From the NCBI RefSeq assembly GCF_014268935.2, contig NZ_JABWRJ020000003.1, positions 1 to 64,000 of the forward strand: DNA of 64,000 bases, written 5' to 3'. The first letter of the stretch is position 1, and each line of letters begins with the position of its first letter. Positions 60,924 to 64,000 of this stretch are shown here, piece by piece. This stretch comes from Pseudomonas peradeniyensis. Its GTDB lineage: Bacteria > Pseudomonadota > Gammaproteobacteria > Pseudomonadales > Pseudomonadaceae. Below the pieces are notes generated by a model. The model was not told the DNA's origin. It did no database searches and worked only from the letters and a program-made list of their open reading frames with translations. The position numbers and the translations under genes are program-made.

Positions 60924-61425
60924 CTAAAGATACCGGCTTGGTGGAGCTCCACGGCCCGTCCAAATTTTACCCAGCCGCTTTGTCGCTTCTCTAATTTTTA
61001 TTTCCGGAACTGCAGCAAATCCGATAACGAGGCCTGCATGTTCTTCTTTTGGAGCACTCGATTGCGGTAACCCATAACTGCTCAGAGCACTCAGCTCAAC
61101 GCCAACGGCTGCAGCGGATGCTATCAACTTGCGTTCACGTTCGACTCCACGGACACGCAGGGTCGAATGCAGCCCTGCAGCAACAGCCGGCATTACCCCC
61201 ACACCCGGCATTCCTGGCGGCCATGTCTCCAGCAGGGTATCGCGACGCGTCAGCGCCGCGCGCCACATCCGTCATATGTGCCGCTGGAAGTGCCCCTTGA
61301 CCATGAATTGCGCCATGACATGCTGCGTAGCCACCTCTGAATGCCGAACGTTCAAAGCCCGGGCCCAGGAAAATGACTCAATGAGCGACGGCGGGAGTAC
61401 CAGATAACCAAGCCGCAAGGCGGGG
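60924..61425 (-). pseudogene. Truncated mocR-like gene fragment (C-terminal domain), nonsense mutation
   Basis: On the minus strand, residues ALRLGYLVLPPSLIESFSWA, RALNVRHSEVATQHVMAQFM, VKGHFQRHI, then TGA (61274-61272), then RMWRAALTRRDTLLETW in the same frame, align with the intact gene at 61780-63318 (about 70% identical at protein level). The N-terminal DNA-binding domain and most of the aminotransferase-like domain are absent, and the 5' end is fused to the second PotF-like fragment at about 61425. The stop replaces an Arg codon, so it is not functional. Confidence 0.88.
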
Positions 61426-61761
61426 AACGGCGTGGTGGTGGACATGCGCCTGCCCAGGGAAGGGGCGCCGATCTGGTTCGACATGCTGGTGATCCCGAAG
61501 AACGCCGCCAACCCGGAGGATGCCCATGCCTTCATCAACTACCTGCTGCGGCCTGAAGTGATCGCGCCGATCAGCGATTTCGTCGGCTATCCGAACCCGA
61601 ACAAGGATGCAAACGACAAGGTCAGCCCGGCGATCCGCAACAACCCAAACCTGTACCCGACGGCGGAGGCGATGGCCAAGCTGTATACCCTCAAGCCGTT
61701 GCCGCAGGATGCCGAGCGGGCACGCACTCGGGCCTGGACAAAGATCAAATCGGGAACCTGA
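61423..61761 (+). pseudogene. 3' fragment of a PotF-like gene (repeat copy 2)
   Basis: About 108 codons, nearly the same as the end of the gene at 59220-60323 ([20 protein letters not shown] to the terminal IKSGT). It has no signal peptide, promoter or ribosome site. Of roughly 20 base differences from copy 1 only about four change amino acids, so both copies diverged while under selection before this arrangement formed. It adjoins the native mocR gene. Confidence 0.9.
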
Positions 61762-61770
61762 GTCGACTGC

Positions 61771-61790
61771 TTCGCGGGTTCACCCGCGAA
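61771..61790 (-). repeat. REP-derived half element carrying the mocR stop codon
   Basis: TTCGCGGG TTCA CCCGCGAA hairpin; the mocR stop (TCA on the plus strand, 61780-61782) sits in its loop. Also a plausible terminator for the convergent genes. Confidence 0.75.
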
Positions 61791-63318
61791 TAGGCCGCCA
61801 GGCCTTGCGCAGACGCATCAACGCATCCGCGATCTGCGCCTCCGGCACCGCCGCGAACCCCAGCACCAGCCCTGCCCTTTTATCCACAGGCTCTTCGCTG
61901 TCCTCCAGCCAGTAGCTGCTCAGCGGATTGACTTCCACCCCTACCGCTTCCGCCCGAACCACCAGTTCCTGTTCCCGCGCGAAGTTATCCACATCCACCT
62001 TCACATGCAGCCCCGCCGCCACCACCGGCATGGCCCCCAGCCCCGGCACGTCCTGGGGCCAGCCGGCCTTGAGCACATTGCGCCGCGCCAGCGCAGCCCG
62101 GCGCATGCGGCGGATATGCCGCTGGAAATGCCCCTGGGCCATGAACTGCGCCATCACGCACTGGGTGCCGACCTCCGAATGGCGCACCGCCAGCGCCCGA
62201 CATCGGCTGAACGCCTGCACCAGACGCCCGGGAAGCACCAGGTATCCAATGCGCAGGGCCGGAAGGGCGATCTTGCCGAAGGTCCCCACGTACAGCACGC
62301 GCCCTTGGCGGTCCAGCGCGGCCAGTGGCGCCAGCGGCGCACCGCTGTAACGGTACTCGCCGTCGTAGTCGTCCTCGAGGATCCAGCCATCCTGGCGCTC
62401 GGCCCAGGCCAGCAACGACAGGCGACGGGCCAGGCTCATGGTGACGCCCGTGGGGTACTGGTGGGCAGGTGTCACGTAGGCCAGCCGGCACTCGGGCATC
62501 TCGGCCAACCTCGCACAGTCCATGCCCTCGGCATCCACCGGCACGCCCCTGAGCCTAGCCCCGGCCATCGCGAAGGCATGCCCGGCAGCCCGATACCCCG
62601 GGTTTTCCACAGCCACGCCATCGCCGGGCTGCAACAGCAGCTGTGCACAAAGGCTGATGGCCTCCTGCGCGCCACTAGTGATCACAATTTGTTCAGCCGT
62701 GCAGGAAAGCCCCCGTGAGCGTCGCAGGTAGGTGGCAATCAGTTCACGCAGTTGCCACTCACCCGCCGGGTCGCCATAGCCCAGCATCGCCGGGTCGGGA
62801 TTTCGCCAGAAACCCGCTTGCAGCTTGGCCCAGACCTCGAATGGGAATAGATCGAACGCCGGCACGCCCACGCGAAAAGCCTTGGGTGCCCCACCTCTTG
62901 GCAGCGGCAGATGATGATTTTTCAGACGTTGCAGGGACTCGCTGATGACCACCTGGCTGGATAAATCCTCAGTATCCTCGGCACGAAATGTGGATAAGTC
63001 TGTTGATAAACCCAGGGATAACCCTGTTGATAATTGTGTGGATAGTTTCGGCAGCTGGCTCACATAGGTGCCATCGCCGACCCGGCTCTCGATGAAGCCT
63101 TCGGCGTACAGTTGGTCATAAGCCCGCACCACGCTGTTGCGCGACAACGTCAGCATCGCCGCCAGGTCGCGGGTGGCCGGCAACCGCGTACCGCTACCCA
63201 GGCGCCCATCCAAAACCCTGGCGCGCAAGGCATGGTAGAGCTGCTGGCTCAGCCCGCGGCGGCGGTCCAGGACGATACCCGTAGGGTCGAAAGGCAGAGG
63301 ATGGCAACGTTCGATCAT
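61780..63318 (-). CDS. MocR-type regulator: GntR winged helix fused to aminotransferase-like domain
   Basis: A 512-residue regulator. The GntR domain is at about 15-80 (LSQQLYHALRARVLDGRLGS, LTLSRNSVVRAYDQLYAEGF), followed by a linker with the repeat LSTQLSTGLSLGLSTDLSTF (see findings), and a class I aminotransferase-like domain with the PLP Lys in VGTFGKIALPALRIGYLVL. MocR/GabR-type proteins sense amines through PLP. It is convergent with the PotF-like fragment and divergent from a PaiB-like gene; polyamine control is inferred. A truncated relative lies at 60924-61425. Confidence 0.9.
   Translation of the reverse strand: MIERCHPLPFDPTGIVLDRRRGLSQQLYHALRARVLDGRLGSGTRLPATRDLAAMLTLSRNSVVRAYDQLYAEGFIESRVGDGTYVSQLPKLSTQLSTGLSLGLSTDLSTFRAEDTEDLSSQVVISESLQRLKNHHLPLPRGGAPKAFRVGVPAFDLFPFEVWAKLQAGFWRNPDPAMLGYGDPAGEWQLRELIATYLRRSRGLSCTAEQIVITSGAQEAISLCAQLLLQPGDGVAVENPGYRAAGHAFAMAGARLRGVPVDAEGMDCARLAEMPECRLAYVTPAHQYPTGVTMSLARRLSLLAWAERQDGWILEDDYDGEYRYSGAPLAPLAALDRQGRVLYVGTFGKIALPALRIGYLVLPGRLVQAFSRCRALAVRHSEVGTQCVMAQFMAQGHFQRHIRRMRRAALARRNVLKAGWPQDVPGLGAMPVVAAGLHVKVDVDNFAREQELVVRAEAVGVEVNPLSSYWLEDSEEPVDKRAGLVLGFAAVPEAQIADALMRLRKAWRPIRG
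62989..63045 (-). repeat. Five DnaA-box-like 9-mers at 12-bp spacing inside mocR
   Basis: Minus strand, starting at 63045, 63033, 63021, 63009, 62997: CTATCCACA, TTATCAACA, TTATCCCTG, TTATCAACA, TTATCCACA. Each start is exactly 12 bases from the next, all in one orientation. Confidence 0.9.
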
Positions 63319-63408
63319 GGCATTGGACCTATGAAAACAGCCGTGAATGGCTCTTACCCAGAGCCAATAGCCTGCCTAGCATGGAGCCATTCAACAAGGA
63401 CATCCAGC

Positions 63409-64000
63409 ATGTACAACAACAAGCCCCACCAGGAACACGACCTCGACCGCCTGCACCGGCACATGCTGCAAACCCGCCTGGCGCTGCTGGTCAGCCAGGG
63501 TGAACAGGGCCTGCTGGCCACCCACCTGCCCGTACTGGTCGAGACCGGCGAAGGCGAGTTCGGCACGGTCTACGCCCACCTCGCCCGGGCCAATCGCCAG
63601 TGGCAGGACCTGGAGCAAGGGGGCGAGGCGCTGCTGGTGTTTCCCGGTGCCGATGCCTACGTCAGCCCGAGCTACTACCCGAGCAAGGCGGACAACCCCA
63701 AAGTCGTGCCGACCTGGAACTACCTGGCAGTACACGCTTACGGCCCGGTCGAAGTTATCCACAACGCCCAGTCGTTGCTGGACATCGTCACCCGCCTCAC
63801 CGACCGCCATGAACAGGGCCGCAGCGAGCCCTGGACAGTGTCCGACGCCCCAGGCGACTACCTCGACGGCATGCTCCGCGCCATCGTCGGCATCCGCCTG
63901 CCCATCAGCCGCCTGCAAGGTGCGCGCAAGCTGAGCCAGAACCGTTCGGCGCAGGACATTGCCGGCGTGCGCGAAGGCCTTGGCGCCAGCAGTGACCACC
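63409..64000 (+). CDS. FMN-binding negative transcriptional regulator, PaiB-like, 3' end cut by window
   Basis: The open frame runs through the right edge (197 visible codons). It starts MYNNKPHQEHDLDRLHRHML; then LLATHLPVLVETGEGEFGTV, YAHLARANRQWQDLEQGGEA and NPKVVPTWNYLAVHAYGPVE are typical of PaiB (flavin-reductase split-barrel family). AAGGA lies before the ATG. It diverges from the MocR-type gene across 90 bases, which fits a regulator-target pair. Family relatives affect polyamine and stress responses in Bacillus, but the role here is inferred. Confidence 0.88.
   Translation, partial: MYNNKPHQEHDLDRLHRHMLQTRLALLVSQGEQGLLATHLPVLVETGEGEFGTVYAHLARANRQWQDLEQGGEALLVFPGADAYVSPSYYPSKADNPKVVPTWNYLAVHAYGPVEVIHNAQSLLDIVTRLTDRHEQGRSEPWTVSDAPGDYLDGMLRAIVGIRLPISRLQGARKLSQNRSAQDIAGVREGLGASSDH

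Noticed and set aside
61432..61761. Short PotF-like frame as a working gene
   Set aside because: Lacks signal peptide, ribosome site and two-thirds of the protein; explained as a repeat fragment.

Overview
The window is GC-rich chromosomal DNA from a fluorescent pseudomonad, most likely the Pseudomonas putida group. This rests on recalled gene order (rpmGB, radC/coaBC-dut-algC-argB, pyrE/crc, rph, yicC-gmk, rpoZ-spoT, exbBD-tonB, oxyR-recG, ubiCA, phoBR, pstSCAB-phoU, purEK, aspA), on putida-type REP palindromes between genes, and on protein features such as Crc and the large PstC/PstA. No database search was run. It looks like core chromosome: no rRNA, tRNA, CRISPR array, prophage or insertion sequence was seen.

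Layout. 1-5.3 kb: a polyamine-type aldehyde dehydrogenase (cut by the window edge), a small cupin protein, ribosomal proteins L33/L28, an orphan peptide-binding protein and radC. 5.3-13 kb: CoA (coaBC), dUTP (dut), hexose phosphate (algC), arginine (argB) and pyrimidine (pyrE) synthesis, the catabolite regulator crc, rph and yicC. 13.4-22.1 kb: gmk, rpoZ, spoT and ridA, with a gamma-glutamyl-polyamine cluster (permease, PuuD-like hydrolase, PuuA-like ligase, LysR regulator) between gmk and rpoZ. 22-34.9 kb: a lipoprotein, an epimerase-like protein, ExbB-ExbD-TonB, OxyR-RecG, a YbaK-HDOD fusion, HU, rubredoxin and its reductase, UbiC and UbiA. 35-48.4 kb: the phosphate regulon (phoBR, pstS, pstCAB-phoU) with three visible Pho boxes, interrupted by a CorC-like protein, an M23 peptidase and a response regulator. 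48.5-57 kb: an MFS transporter, thioesterase, hexose-6-phosphate mutarotase, purEK, a HypT-like LysR regulator and aspA. 57-64 kb: an AraC regulator, acetylpolyamine amidohydrolase, polyamine-binding protein, a MocR-type regulator and a PaiB-like protein (cut by the right edge).

Three places stand out. (1) At 59.9-61.8 kb the 3' end of the polyamine-binding-protein gene is present twice (about 94% identical), bracketing an AT-rich orphan gene and a decayed piece of a second mocR gene; the order fits Campbell-type integration of DNA from a relative. (2) The linker of the intact mocR gene holds five DnaA-box-like 9-mers in one orientation at exact 12-bp spacing, written with TTA leucine codons that are very rare in this genome type, with three more perfect DnaA boxes within about 1.9 kb. 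(3) purEK appears to have a leader RNA with a terminator just before the gene, suggesting attenuation.

Polyamine use is a recurrent theme (aldehyde dehydrogenase, PuuA/PuuD cluster, acetylpolyamine deacetylase, PotF-like protein, MocR regulator). The other large theme is phosphate sensing: PhoR-PhoB controls pstS and pstCAB-phoU through Pho boxes, and PhoU links transport to PhoR.
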